Assembly: GCA_023362775.1 (NCBI GenBank)
Contig: JALMGJ010000029.1
Location: 9,095,268-9,159,267 of the forward strand
Reading direction: 5' to 3'
DNA length: 64,000 bases
Source of the DNA: Charina bottae
Taxonomy: Eukaryota; Chordata; Lepidosauria; Squamata; Charinaidae
A program made the translations under genes and the position numbers. Below are positions 25,340 through 36,550 of the stretch, piece by piece. The stretch's first letter is position 1; every line of letters begins with the position of its first letter. Under the pieces are notes generated by a model, which worked only from the letters and a program-made list of their open reading frames with translations, searched no databases and was not told the origin of the DNA.

Positions 25340-25575
25340 GGGAGGTAAAAGGTAAAACCTTATTTAAATCAAGTTAAAATCCTAGTGACTTCATGAACAC
25401 ATCCATGTATATTTCTTTGTCACAATACAGAGGTGATTTCCCTTTACCTTCTTCTGGGGTGTCCTTCCCTCCCCCATTTCCCTTGGATTTCCTGGTGTCC
25501 CCATTAAAGTTCTAATTAGCGGTGGTCTTGCTTCTCCCTGTGAGATCAGGCAAGGTTGGCTAAATGTTTCCACCT
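25340..25575 (-). mobile_element. 5S rRNA-derived SINE, copy 2
   Basis: Read on the minus strand it has TTGCCTGATCTCACAGGGAG (5S-like), a GGAAATCCAAGGG block, AAATCACCTCTGTATTGTG and GAAGTCACTAGG near the end. It is diverged, and assignment rests on the block order. Confidence 0.5.
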
Positions 25576-25579
25576 AGTT

Positions 25580-26790
25580 GTCATAAATGTGAATCTTTCT
25601 TAAATTGAGTCTTGGGGATTATATAGACATGTCCATGGTGGGTTTTGGGGTGGCAATGTGGAAGTGGTCTGCCATTGCCTTATTTGGAGATATACAGGAA
25701 CAACAGTAGCTTTGCAACTTTTGTTGTTCACTTTCTGAATTAAAAGTGCCACTCATTCATACATTCATGAACCACATTCATTCATACCTATGCATATGTA
25801 TCCAACTCAAAGCCAGATAGAAGGTAGAAAAATTGAGGTTGGTACCCAGAGTGTATAGTACTGTATACTTGGTGATGGCTCCAAAGTGTTGCAATTCTCA
25901 TCCATATTTATACCTTCCAACATGGCTTGACTTGTCCATCAAAGTTGGGCCAGTTTTATCTTGGTACTTGTGCACATCTTATTTCTGCCAAAGTGCCTTT
26001 GCCTCATCGAGTTCCCATGGGGATCCAGTTTATTGTGAGAACAGTATCTCTTGTATCTTATTAGATCTTCTTCAAAGTTATCATTCCTCACTTGCTGATT
26101 AAATTGAAATGTTTCTGAGCAAACCTTTCTCTACTTTTGGCCTGCTTTAAATGGGTATCACATTCTCCATCTTTTATGCACCCATCCATTCCCACAAATA
26201 AGTAGTGTAAAGCTGCCAATTATCACTATAGCATGATTTTATATAATGTGTAGCTTTACATATTAGTGACATTATATTAGTATTAATATATTGATCATAG
26301 TTCATTAAATACTATGCTCTTATACATAATTAAAATGTTCTGACATATCATTTCCCATCCCATCTGTTCCTTCCTTCCTTTCACAACATATTCCAATCTT
26401 TCATTATGTTTAAATACAATAATTTTTTCAAGTGTACTAGATCTTTTAGCTTAGTCCTCTTCTGTTCTTTATTTATCCCTTCTGCAGATTGTTCACTGCT
26501 TATTGCTAGCTTTTCCTGAATAATTATTCAGAACTGGGAATAAATCCAACCAAAGTACTCCCTGGGCCAACACACAGTGCATTCTGATGGGCTACATTCT
26601 GAGCTGAAAATCTGGTCAAAAAGCAGATAGGGCATTGCCCTATGAATGAGAATTCAGGTCCATTTAAGGTGCTGATTATGATATAAACCCTTTTCGATTG
26701 GCTTTGATTCCTGTTTGATTTACTGCCACACCTGATCAAGATAATTTTGAGAGTCTTGCTCCATGAAGCATTCCAGAGAGAGGCAACCAT
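25580..26790. other. Unassigned DNA
   Basis: AT-rich. No recognised exon or repeat. Confidence 0.4.
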
Positions 26791-26892
26791 GGGGAGATTC
26801 AAAAAAGTCAAGATGTTGGCCACAACCACATGTAAAAAAGAACGGGACTTTGATTGTGTGGTCATGGCTGATATCTTGACATTTTGATCCCC
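26791..26892. mobile_element. Palindromic GTCAAGATGG-type MITE, copy 1
   Basis: The ends GGGGAGATTCAAAAAAGTCA and the inverse (ATCTTGACATTTTGATCCCC) flank a short centre with ACATGTAAAAAAG. Related units lie at 33397, 35105, 46212, 51236 and 62434. Confidence 0.65.
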
Positions 26893-28296
26893 CCGGAGAT
26901 GTCTCTGATTCCAAACATTTTTATCAGTCAGCCAGCAGAATAGACTTTCTGATAGTTTCATGATACACTCACCTTTCTCTGTCTGATTTGGCTGGATATT
27001 CTTCCTTCCATTAACATCTCCCCAAACAATGAAAACCCAGCTTTTCTGTTGAATTTTGCTGTGTTACTGTCATTGTTATTATATAGGGAAGACCTGCTGT
27101 GCTCCTAAAAAGGATGTTTTCCATGAGAAGACAGTTTAGCTGCACCATCATTTGTTTTGAATTTTGCCGTGCTGCCACTACATGATTGCTGCTACTCAGG
27201 AGGTCCTCAGGCTTATTACCACATCACCATGCCCATATATTTGCTACATCAGTGGGATTCATGTCTGAATGCAGGTTTACTTCTATGTCAAGGGAACATT
27301 AATTTACATCACTTACAGTCTATGTTCCCTTACCGCCACCTTTCTGAAAGCGGCCTCTCAGAAATATGTTTTGTGTGTTTGTTTGACAAACAATTAGTTT
27401 CATGTAAACAAATACATATAAAGATCATGGATCATGGAGAGGAGATATGCCAATAATTTATTTTATTTTATTATTTTATTTTTTTATTTTAGTGTGAGGA
27501 ATAAAGGGATTTTGTTATGATATTGGAGGGCAAGACCTTCAGTTGGGCACAAAGGACAGTCAGTTACTGGCCAGTGGGGAGGCCAATAAATGGAATGAAT
27601 AGTTGGAATAAATGCAGAATAGTTGACATACTCTGCAATCTCTAAACTTGCAAAAATGTTCTCATGCCTATGATTATAGGAGTGTTAATTTACATATAGG
27701 TCTGTAAAAGCTAAAATTAGTTAAGTTCTGTAAAGGTAAGGACAACTTGGAAGTATTTTGAATTCATTTCAACCTGCATGGGAAACCAATGGTTTGGTGG
27801 TATGGAACACCCCCCATGTTTCTGATTCTATCTACTTCCTTGATGACATTTCAGAAGGGGCTTCTTCAGAATGGCTCCATGTTTGTAGAAGCTCTTTTCT
27901 GAGGAGTCCTGCTGAGTGAAGGTTCTTTAGGGTTTGGGAAAAAGAATACTGAAGTTCAGTTTCAAAATGTTATGGAATTGTTTCCAATGTTTTGGCTTAG
28001 CCTCTAACTGCACTAATTGTTTAAAAGCCTTTTCACTATATTTTGAGTAAAACCAATGGGATCAAATTATACCTTATGTTAATCATATTGCATGCTGCTA
28101 ATCCTGTGAATTTTGCTTGCTCTAAATTTTCAAGAGCAGCCCTTGAAAGCCATGAGTGTGACCCAAGAGCTCTTCAATTAGTTGCCATCAAATAAATAAG
28201 TTTTAATGTGATGTGAAATATCTGTATTCACTTCTTTCTTCTAGCTCCACTCGCTTTTTTAAATATGGAGGTCATCATTCCATCCAACAGCTAAGG
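26893..28296. other. Unassigned DNA
   Basis: A (TTTTA)-rich block lies at about 27456-27495. I see no coding exon. Confidence 0.4.
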
Positions 28297-28308
28297 ATGG
28301 CCATTAGC

Positions 28309-29282
28309 GATGTATTGTCAAAGGCTTTCACGGCTGGAGTTTGATGGCTGTTGTGGGTCTTCCGGGCTGTGTGGCCGTGTTCTGGAAGTTGTGGTTCCTA
28401 ACGTTTCGCCAGCATCTGTGGCCGGCATCTTCAGAGGGCAGGAGCACAGACAGAAGCGATCTCTCTGTGCCCAGGTAGAGTGGCAATGTTTGTTTTCTAT
28501 TTATAGAGCTAAGTTATAGGAGATTAGGTGGGTTTTTTTGTTTTGTTGAAATGTTAATGAGTGCCTGCTGAGTGTGATTAGCATGTTCATTGTGAGAAGT
28601 ATTCCCACGTCCTGGTGGTTGAGCTGAGTTCGTTGACCTTTTGCAGGCTGTGTTTTTCAGGACTGGTAGCCAGGTTTTGCTAATTTTTAGACTTTCTTCT
28701 TTTTTATTGTAACTGTGATGGTGTTTGTGAATTTCAATGCCTTCTCTGTATAATCTGGTGTAGTGGCTCTTGGTGTTGTCCAGTATTTCTGTGTTTTCAA
28801 ATAGGATTTTGTGTCCCGTTTGCTTGAGAGCATGTTCAGCTACTGAAGTTTTTTCCGGTTGCTGTAATCTGCAGTGTCTTTCGTGTTCTTTTATCCTGGT
28901 GTGAATGCTTCGTTTTGTGGTTCCGATGTATACTTGTCCGCAGCTGCATGGTATACGATATACTCCTGCAGCGGTGCGGGGGTCCCTTTTGTCTTTTGCT
29001 GATTTTAGCATTTGTTGTATTTTTCTGGTGGGTCTGAAGACTGTTTGAAAGTTGTGTTTTTCCATCACTTTTCCCATGCGGTCAGTGACTCCTTTGATGT
29101 AGGGCAGGAATACTTTGTTTGTGGGGGGCTGTTTTTCTTCAGTTGGATGTTGTTTTCTTGGTTTGATGGCTCTTTTTATTTCATTCTTGGAATAGCCATT
29201 CGCCTGTAGGACCCAATTCAGATGGTTAAGTTCACTGTTGAGAAATTTGGTTTCACAGTTTCGATTAGCACGATCCACGGCT
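28309..29282 (-). mobile_element. PLE family 2, 5'-truncated, with 12-bp target duplication
   Basis: Flanked by exact ATGGCCATTAGC at 28297-28308 and 29283-29294, giving a 974-bp insertion. It holds the GIY-YIG endonuclease, then a terminal repeat (AGACCCACAACA ... CCGTGAAAGCC on the minus strand) with a hammerhead-like core. Confidence 0.92.
28391..28445 (-). ncRNA. Hammerhead-ribozyme-like motif, PLE family 2
   Basis: Minus strand: CCCT then CTGAAGA (28434-28428), stem II GCCGGC/GCTGGC with loop CACAGAT, then GAAACGTT and AGG. CCT/AGG can form the base of stem I. All core bases are consensus, so it may be active. Confidence 0.7.
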
Positions 29283-29290
29283 ATGGCCAT
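28514..29290 (-). CDS. PLE family 2 GIY-YIG endonuclease region, open but 5'-truncated
   Basis: The frame is open over 258 codons. Around residues 125-165 it has GVYRIPCSCGQVYIGTTKRS and TRIKEHERHC, the GIY-YIG core (Y-R-I, Y-I-G, Arg, His-containing). Earlier it has NKVFLPYIKGVTDRMGKV, typical of the PLE connector. The apparent start codon lies in the target duplication (29288-29290), outside the element, so the native protein began further upstream with the RT, which is absent. No stop interrupts the fragment, suggesting a fairly young insertion. Confidence 0.88.
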   Translation of the reverse strand: MAIAVDRANRNCETKFLNSELNHLNWVLQANGYSKNEIKRAIKPRKQHPTEEKQPPTNKVFLPYIKGVTDRMGKVMEKHNFQTVFRPTRKIQQMLKSAKDKRDPRTAAGVYRIPCSCGQVYIGTTKRSIHTRIKEHERHCRLQQPEKTSVAEHALKQTGHKILFENTEILDNTKSHYTRLYREGIEIHKHHHSYNKKEESLKISKTWLPVLKNTACKRSTNSAQPPGRGNTSHNEHANHTQQALINISTKQKNPPNLL

Positions 29291-29299
29291 TAGCCTTCA

Positions 29300-29957
29300 A
29301 CACAATCAAACAAACTGTTCTAGATTAAATGATACTTTTTAAAAAATCTTGCACAGGGTGAATTAATAAATGAAACATTTGAAAGGAGGAGTAACCCACC
29401 CCACCTTATGTAGGTCTGGATCGGGATGGAAGGTTTAGGCAGGGGGAGGGCATGACAGATCCTGTGTTAGTAGAAAAAGTAGCAGATGCAAAGCAGATGG
29501 GCAGAAGGAGGGAGTTACACAAGGAAGCAGTTGGGGACATGGAAAGAAGAAGTGGAGAAGGAAAGACAACATCTGAGTGGTGAAAAATTGCAGTGGGAAA
29601 AGCAGCAATGGGTGAGCCTGGGGGAAGAGAAAGTTGAAGGGTGGGAGCAAGGGGGTGCCATGAGCCACACCCACCCCATTCATTCCAGATCCCACTGTTT
29701 TGTTTTGTTGTTTTGCATCCTGGCTCCCACAGGATCAATTGCACACCATGTAATTCATATAATGTGCTCTTTGACTCTCTAGTTAAAGGTAAAGAATGCA
29801 GAAAAGTTTGAATCAGAGTCTCTTGAATCAAACCACATTAAGAAAATAAATAGAGCAATGACAAATCTGATAATTAAATTAATTAATTAATTAATGAAGA
29901 CAGAGCCATACAAATAGTAGGTAATAGCTGGCATCTGTTTGAAACGTCATGTGCCTG

Positions 29958-29997
<40 letters not shown>

Positions 29998-31217
29998 CTT
30001 TACTGTATTCTTTATATATATACATATACACATACACATACACACTGAAGCAAGTTGTGCAAATGAAGTTCAAAGATTACCACAATGAGAAACGAGTACA
30101 GAAAAACGAGAGGAAATGGCTATTGCATTAGACTAACTGGAAAGCTCCTATAAAGGGTGGGTGCAGAGACTTGCAGTGAGAGGAGAACTGGAAAATGAAG
30201 CCGTGGCAGAAAGCTGCAGAGGCCTCCCACTTGCCCCAGAGTTACCTAACACCATGGCCTTCACTGAATGCAACCTCAATCCAATCTAAGAAGTGGAGGA
30301 CGAGACTTGTGATCAACCAATACTGAAGCAAATAATGAAAGCATGATCAGTATAGCCATTCCTTTTGTTCTTCTACCTGTCCCATGTACATGAGACCTGG
30401 TGTACAGATTACAAGCTCTTCCTTGCTACCAAGAAAACTGATGTTTTAAGTCATGGGGTTTTCTGAATCTAGTGGGTCCTTTTTCCAGCCTTTGGGATCT
30501 GCTTGGGCAGACACAGAAAAGTGTATGATCTCATTATAAAACAAAAATAATTGATGACTAGGCTGTGGAATGTTTCCTTTGAACTCCATCCTGGCCTACT
30601 CATGGGCTAGTTCCTTAGTTTTGTTTTGCTTCCCACTCTTCAAATGACAGCAACACAGGGGCTTCCCAAAAAACTGACTTAAGTGTCAAGCCCACATGGA
30701 AAGACTTTCCTATATTTACCTACAGGATGTAAAAAACATATAAACAAAGCTTTGGTGACGTGTATGGAAGTTGCACATATCCTCACACTGCCAGTTTCAC
30801 CTTAAGTGAAATTTTGAGATGGATTTGGAAGTGTGCTCTCCAGATTCACATCAAACTCTTTTTCCTTCCCATAAATGTTTGGCTAAGAGAGGAACCTCAA
30901 CATTGGCCTCAAAATTTCACTTAAGATGAAGTTGACTGGCAATTTTTTGGGAGATCGGCAGAACATTTCAGAATTGGTTTTGCTTCCCAGAAGAAGTTGC
31001 AATGGTAAGATGACCTTGGAGTTATGCAGAAGAAGGGGAAGGGGAGTGAGGAGGAGCAGGAGAAAAGTCAGACAACGGCAGAAATTCACTTCAAACTCCA
31101 ATCAACTTAAACCTCAGTTCCTAGCAGATTGGCTCTGGTTAAATCCAGTGCCTTTGAACACAAAAGGAGCACCTGTCTCCTCTGCGTTCCAGGATCCACA
31201 CTTCATTAGCTGGTGAT
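29300..31217. other. Unassigned DNA with microsatellites
   Basis: A (TTAA)n run lies at about 29873-29896 and a (GT)n run at 29960-29995, followed by TATATA/CATACA repeats to about 30043. No exon is recognised. Confidence 0.4.
29960..29995. repeat. (GT)n microsatellite
   Basis: Pure GT dinucleotides; overlapping open frames on both strands are repeat translations. Confidence 0.97.
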
Positions 31218-31228
31218 ACCCATAATTA

Positions 31229-31569
31229 GAGGGGCGTGGTGGCTCAGCGGGTAAGACGCCAGGCTTGTCGATTGGAAGGTCGCAAGTTTGGAGGTTCGAA
31301 TCCCTAGTCCCGCGTGACGGAGTGAGCTCCCGCACTTGCCCCAGCTCTTGCCAACCTAGCAATTCGAAAGCATGCAAATGCAAGTAGATGAATAGGTACC
31401 ACTTTGGTGGGAAGGTAACAGCGTTCCACGTGCGTCATGCCGGCCACATGACCGTGGACGCGTGTTCAGACAACACTGGCTCTTCGGCTAAGAAACGGAG
31501 ATGAGCACCGGCCCCTAGAGTTGGACACAACTGCACAAATGTGCGGGGGGAACCTTTACCTTTAACTTT
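31229..31569 (+). mobile_element. tRNA-derived SINE, copy 3, with 11-bp target duplication
   Basis: Full length. Flanked by exact ACCCATAATTA (31218-31228, 31570-31580). Its head is the best preserved here (GTGGCTCAGCGGGTAAGACG, GGTTCGAATCC), so it is a young copy. Confidence 0.95.
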
Positions 31570-31580
31570 ACCCATAATTA

Positions 31581-33396
31581 ATGATTGGGGCTGTGCAATA
31601 ATTTTGATTCAAAACCAAAAAGGTATTTTGGAGCCTCCAGAGGTACCCAAGAAGCCCTTGTCAGCAACTTCTTAAACCAGATGTGCCTTTTCCTAGAATC
31701 CTGGAGAAAGAGGCAGAGCCCCCACAATGCTCTGAAGCACCTTGTGAATCTGAAGAATCTGGAGCATGAATTGCCTGCTTAATGAGAAGCCACATTAATG
31801 CAGAAATAAAAGGCTTGTTCAGATGTTTGCTTGAATAACCAGGGCTTCCCTCCTCCTCAGCCTGTTTATGGAAATTCTTCTCTCAGTATGAGCAGCCAGG
31901 AAACATAAGGAGAGCTGTTATGCATGTAGATATTAAAGGAGAAGTTAGACATTGCATTTTGAATTTCACAGGTGCTCTGCTTCTTTTTGAAAGTGTTCCA
32001 TCAATCAGAATTCCATCAAATGTTGGGTAAAAATGCATATTTCCCCTACATTTAGATTAAAGCTGGAAGCGTATGTTGCTCTTACACCTCAAAACTCAGA
32101 AGGTAGCCTCCTCCCTTGAGAACGACCAATCCTGTTGTGCCTCTGAAGTTGTGACTTGTAGATTAAATAGGTCTGACACAAAGTTACTGGAAATTCCTAT
32201 CCTCCATGCATTATTCTGTGCTTACCTGCTGTCAGGTAAGTGTGTTGGAAGCTAAATCCTAGATGACTCCTAGCACATCCCTACTTCTCCAATGAAGAAA
32301 CCCCACTTCTTCAGAGCAAGGTGAAGAATAACATCTCTAGCTTTTAAACCACAAAAGCTGTCTTTCCCAAATATTCCAAAGCAATATAACATTTGAAGCA
32401 ATTTATATATAAATTAACTCCTGACCAGCTGGGTGGCAAAGGATGGTCTTAGCTGATCTCACAACGTCAGAACTAAATGGTAGTTGCATCAGAGATAGTG
32501 ATGAAACTGGGTTTATTTGTACAGAAGTAGCATAATTTTATCTGTCCTTATTTTGTGGATAAATCTTGTTGCCCATCACCTCCAAATGATGAAGGTAGAG
32601 TTTTTCTACTAAGATTAGCTTTTATTATTGGTTCTTCTCCTAGTAGAACAGTATCTTAGGACTGGAAGAGGCATTTCTCTTTGGGTTCTCATTTATTCAG
32701 GGAACCAATTGTTTATATGCTATTAAAATTTTATTTAATATCATTGTATGAACAAAGAACATGGATAGGTTTCTGTTCAGAAATACAGAACTCCATATTT
32801 GTTGAGAGAACAATAGCCTTGCCTTTCCTCCCCTCCTTTTTTCACTCAATTCTATATTTCTTCTCCCTCCCAACTTGTCCTAGCTTTCTATCCCATCTTC
32901 CTTATAAGAAATGGCTTTAGCAGTACCAAGTAACCTACTATTTCATCATAAAAACTATCAGGAAATCCCAGGATTGTTGGGTAAACTGAGAAGCCAGAAA
33001 AAATAACATCCTAGAAGAAACCACTGTGTTACCATTGCCAGAAAAAAAAAAGACATGTCCTCAAAGTCACCAGCAGCTGAGCTTCACTCAAGAGAGACTT
33101 TACCTTTTTTAATATGGATTCCATGTGTGCAAAATTACAGACATATGGTTTGAAGCCTAAATTCGGCCAGTGTGGGGTAGGGAATAAAACGACTACATAA
33201 AGATGTGAAGGCATAAATCTTTTCTCTTCTTGGCAATACTGGTAGATCACAAGTTAGAAAACACATTCATTGGAATTTACTAGATTGAAATGAAGGGGAA
33301 AACGTCTTATACAAAGGATAACAAACTATTATTACATACATAAACGGCAAATTCAGCATTGCTGTGAAACTGAGGTGTCCACGGGATGTGTGTGTG
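31581..33396. other. Unassigned DNA
   Basis: No exon or defined element seen. Confidence 0.4.
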
Positions 33397-33523
33397 TTCA
33401 GAAAGACCTAGATGGTGGCCACAACTGTGTGATTGAATCACTGCCCCCTTTAATATGTGTCACATATTAAAAGAGGCGGAACTTCAAATGCATGGTTGTG
33501 ACTGCCATCTTGACTCTTCTGAA
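33397..33523. mobile_element. Palindromic GTCAAGATGG-type MITE, copy 2
   Basis: The ends TTCAGAAAGACCTAGATGG and the inverse (GCCATCTTGACTCTTCTGAA) flank a mirrored centre (TTTAATATGTG / CACATATTAAA). No coding capacity. Confidence 0.75.
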
Positions 33524-33989
33524 CCCCTCTCAAACTATGGTGTGCTCCCTCAGAAATTTTGTTCAGCTCCACACTCTTTCCTCATTCATGCAAGGAGTCA
33601 AAATTAACCAAGCTGTGTGAGCATGACTAATAATGAAGTTACTTGTTTACAGTGCATGTTTTAAATATTAGCTGCCTTGAATGCACCATAGGTGAAAAGA
33701 CATGGTACAAATTGAAACCATAAAATAGAAACATGATAAAATCTGGACATGGAAAATGACTGTCTCTCAAATCTGGGCACAGTTTCCTAGCTGAAGTTGC
33801 TTCTTTAATGTATGATGGTAGTACACGACAGCAGTACTAGCTACTGTAGGGCACAACTCATGAACCCAACAATTTGGCACATTTTGAAATATAGGGAGCG
33901 AGGAGAAGCAAAACAGGTTTTCTATCTAAGTGGTAAAAAGATGGTTGATGTGGGTCTTCCGGGCTGTGTGGCCGTGTTCTGGAAGTTGT

Positions 33990-34042
33990 GGTTCCCAACG
34001 TTTCGCCAGCATCTGTGGCCAGCATCTTCAGAGGGCAGGAGC
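33990..34042 (-). ncRNA. Hammerhead-ribozyme-like motif, left inverted repeat
   Basis: Minus strand: CCCT, CTGAAGA (34031-34025), stem II GCTGGC/GCTGGC with two G-U pairs, GAAACGTTGGG. The core is consensus. Confidence 0.65.
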
Positions 34043-34076
34043 ACAGACAGAAGCACTCTTTCTGTGCTCAGGTAGA

Positions 34077-34654
34077 ATGGAAAAGGACATCATTGACTAC
34101 AAAAACAGACAAAAGCAAAAATTCAACAAATGCCAAAACTATCAACCAAAACCGGCACTGGATACTTCACGCATTGTCATCAATTTGACAGAACGCCTAC
34201 TCTCTCCTGAAGAAACCTCCATCCTAAGCAAAGGAGGAAACTTTGCAATTACACCCACCAGAATTCCGGTGGAAGATATCATTGCCAATGTGGAATCAGC
34301 CATTCACCAACGGCCGGAGGAAGAAGCAGAAGAAATAAGAGGTGAAGTGGCAAGAATCCTAAAAAAAGCAAAGCCCCCCACCAGCAACATTACTAAGAAG
34401 TAGAGAAACGCCATAGAGACACTCAGTTCGGACCCAGACATCATCATTCTTCCAGCAGACAAAGGCAACGCCACGGTAATTATGAACATAGATGAATACA
34501 AAGACAAAATCAGAGAACTACTAGACCCCACCACATACAGAACAATAAGACGGGATCTGACCAGCAAAATCATGAAGCAAACCAACACACTGATAAAGAG
34601 CTTCTCCCTGCATCCCAACGTACTACAACGTATCTGCAAGACAGAAGCTCTCTA
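34077..34654 (+). pseudogene. PLE family 2 N-terminal ORF (truncated)
   Basis: The first frame encodes MEKDIIDYKNRQKQKFNK, then LLSPEETSILSKGGNFAI and EAEEIRGEVARILKKAK, with a TAG at 34401-34403. Beyond the stop the same frame continues with DIIILPADKGNATVIM, the PLE-specific N-terminal motif, and ends at LQRICKTEAL before the terminal repeat. The catalytic RT palm (YVDD) is missing. Confidence 0.85.
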
Positions 34655-34694
34655 GCCATTCTACCTGAGCACAGAAAGAGCGCTTCTGTCTGTG

Positions 34695-34750
34695 CTCCTG
34701 CCCTCTGTAGATGCTGGCCACAGATGCTGGTGAAACGTTAGGAACCACAA
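34695..34750 (+). ncRNA. Hammerhead-like motif, right inverted repeat (core mutated)
   Basis: CTGTAGA (34705-34711) replaces CTGAAGA, changing an invariant core A, before stem II GCTGGC/GCTGGT and GAAACGTTAGG. Predicted inactive. Confidence 0.6.
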
Positions 34751-34990
34751 CTTCCAGAACACGGCCACACAGCCCGGAAGACCCACAACAACCATCGAAC
34801 TCCAGCCGTGAAAGCCTTCGACAATACACGGTAAAAAGATGCTTTGAGTTATCATTTTGATAGAGACCTAATGAATTAGACATTTGGGGTGGTTTAATAG
34901 CTAGGCTTTATGTCTGGTGGACAGCATTCTTTCCTAACACTTAGGTTCAACTTATGCTGGAGTTTGGGGATGGTTAAATCAGTGGAAAAA

Positions 34991-35082
34991 TCCTTCCTTC
35001 CTTCCTTCCTTCCTTCCTTCCTTCCTTCCTTCCTTCCTTCCTTCCTTCCTTCCTTCCTTCCTTCCTTCCTTCCTTCCTTCCT
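34991..35082. repeat. (TTCC)n microsatellite
   Basis: About 22 pure TTCC units. Confidence 0.98.
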
Positions 35083-35104
35083 GAAGTGTCTGCAGGATGT
35101 GGTT

Positions 35105-35140
35105 AAAAAAAAAGTCAAGATGGTGGCCATAAAGGTGCAA
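35105..35140. repeat. Half of a GTCAAGATGG-type MITE
   Basis: AAAAAGTCAAGATGGTGGCC matches the arm of the copies at 33397 and 62434. The mirror arm is missing. Confidence 0.5.
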
Positions 35141-35199
35141 TTGATGTGCTTTCTGTTTTATATGTGTGTGGAGTCCTTGGTGCTCTCTGAGCCTTGTTT

Positions 35200-35246
35200 T
35201 CTTGCAGACGTTTCATTGCCAGGCTAGGCAACATCTTCAGTGCAAA
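35200..35246 (-). ncRNA. Hammerhead-ribozyme-like motif, PLE family 1 (intact core)
   Basis: Minus strand: TTGCA, CTGAAGA (35240-35234), hairpin TTGCC/GGCAA, GAAAC (35214-35210), GTC, TGCAA. TTGCA and TGCAA pair perfectly as stem I. This is the best preserved family-1 motif. Confidence 0.72.
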
Positions 35247-35378
35247 AAGGGTGTGGGACTTGCTCTCTGTTTATATACCCTGGCTTGTCCTTCCTGTGTT
35301 GGTGGGGGTGTTGTTCTCTCCTTGGTAGTTCCTTGATTGGGCTGTTGTTTGCTGCTTGGTTGGTTGACTGATTTAATA

Positions 35379-35440
35379 GTTTTATTTATTTTATTTTATT
35401 AAATTTATATTACCGCCCATCTCCCCTGTCGGGGACCCTT
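35379..35440 (-). mobile_element. 62-bp CR1/L3 tail nested in the PLE
   Basis: Only the LINE 3' end is present (TTACCGCCCATCTCCCC with an AT-rich tail). PLE sequence resumes on both sides (GATTTAATAG ... TTCCTTGATTAGGG), so the CR1 inserted after the PLE. Confidence 0.85.
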
Positions 35441-36513
35441 GTTCCTTGATTAGGGTCTATTGTGTTGTTTGATTGCTCCTCTGGTGCTAATCCTGGTGTT
35501 AATCTTTGCCTATCTGGGTGTTGATTGCTGGCAAGGAGGTGCTCTGGTCTTCTGGCTTTTCTATTGTCTCTTATAAATGGTATGTAAATGTTGTTTATCT
35601 CTATGTGTCTGTTGATGGCTGCTTTGTCTGAGTGCCAAGCTTCCAGGAACTCTCTAGCATTTTTGGATTTGGCTTGGTTTAAATGTGTGTCAAAAGTGCC
35701 CCTTGAAGAAAGCATATTATGATAGCTCCTTCTTGAAGTGATGTCCATCCCTTCTCCAGAGTTTTCTACACATGCATAAGAGAGGGGGATTTTCTTTTCT
35801 GCATGGCACAAGTAATGGCTTCTCTTCTCCATCCTTTTCAGTCCAATGAGAAACTGGAAGGAATGAAGAGAACAAGAGAACTCTCATGCTCAACCTGTAA
35901 ATCATGATTTGCAGATACAGAGGAGATTTGGTATAGCTGATCATGTAGAATGATTTATGGATATCTGCAAAGAACTGGTGGTTTTCCTGAACTCCCATCC
36001 TTCCAAATAGTACAAACCTTCCGTAACATTCTGGTATTCTTTACAAGGAAATGGATCTTCTCAGAGGCTATTTCTGAAATATTCTGCATTTGGATAAAGT
36101 GATGCTTCTTCAGCTAAGCAACTCCATTCTCTTAATTTCATTGCCTTCACAGAAATCAGCTTTTACTTACACATAGGATGAGTTCTCCCTTTCATTTCTT
36201 TTTGCATCTCATGGCAATTCAGTTTAGCATATTGAAACAAGAATTGGGTCACCTACCTCTTTGAACATAGCAATGGCACAAGCATGTGCTGGCAACATCT
36301 TTTTTTCAGCCATGCTAAGCTGGTGTTACACTAGTGTCTCCCCCCACCCCCTTAAGTTAACAGCATCAAAGGTATGCATGTAACAATGTAGGTAACACTC
36401 ATCATGTTTTGCAACCTGTTATGTTGGGTGACCAGTAGTGGGTGGGATCCAGTGGCATCTGAGGGGAGGGGGTGTCCACATCATAACACTCTTTCAGCCA
36501 TCTTGCTGACTTT

Positions 36514-36514
<1 letters not shown>

Positions 36515-36548
<34 letters not shown>
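36515..36548. repeat. (AC)n microsatellite
   Basis: Pure AC dinucleotides. Confidence 0.97.

Positions 36549-36550
<2 letters not shown>

Larger units (their letters stand above)
33948..34831 (+). mobile_element. PLE family 2 remnant bounded by inverted terminal repeats
   Basis: The left repeat (33948-34078) and right repeat (about 34655-34831) are inverted copies sharing GGGCTGTGTGGCCGTGTTCT and TTCTGTCTGTGCTCC. Between them is only the N-terminal part of the PLE ORF. The right repeat is closely similar to the 3' end of the 28.3-kb copy. Inverted terminal repeats at the 5' end are a known PLE layout; RT core and endonuclease are missing. Confidence 0.85.
35170..35682 (-). mobile_element. 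PLE family 1, 5'-truncated, with 8-bp target duplication
   Basis: Flanked by ATGTGTGT (35162-35169, 35683-35690). It carries the C-terminal tail NAREFLEAWHSDKAAINRH and the terminal region with an intact hammerhead-like core. A 62-bp CR1 tail is inserted at about 35379-35440. Confidence 0.92.

Noticed and set aside
34894..35227. Repeat proteins over (TTCC)n
   Set aside because: Microsatellite translation, open on both strands.
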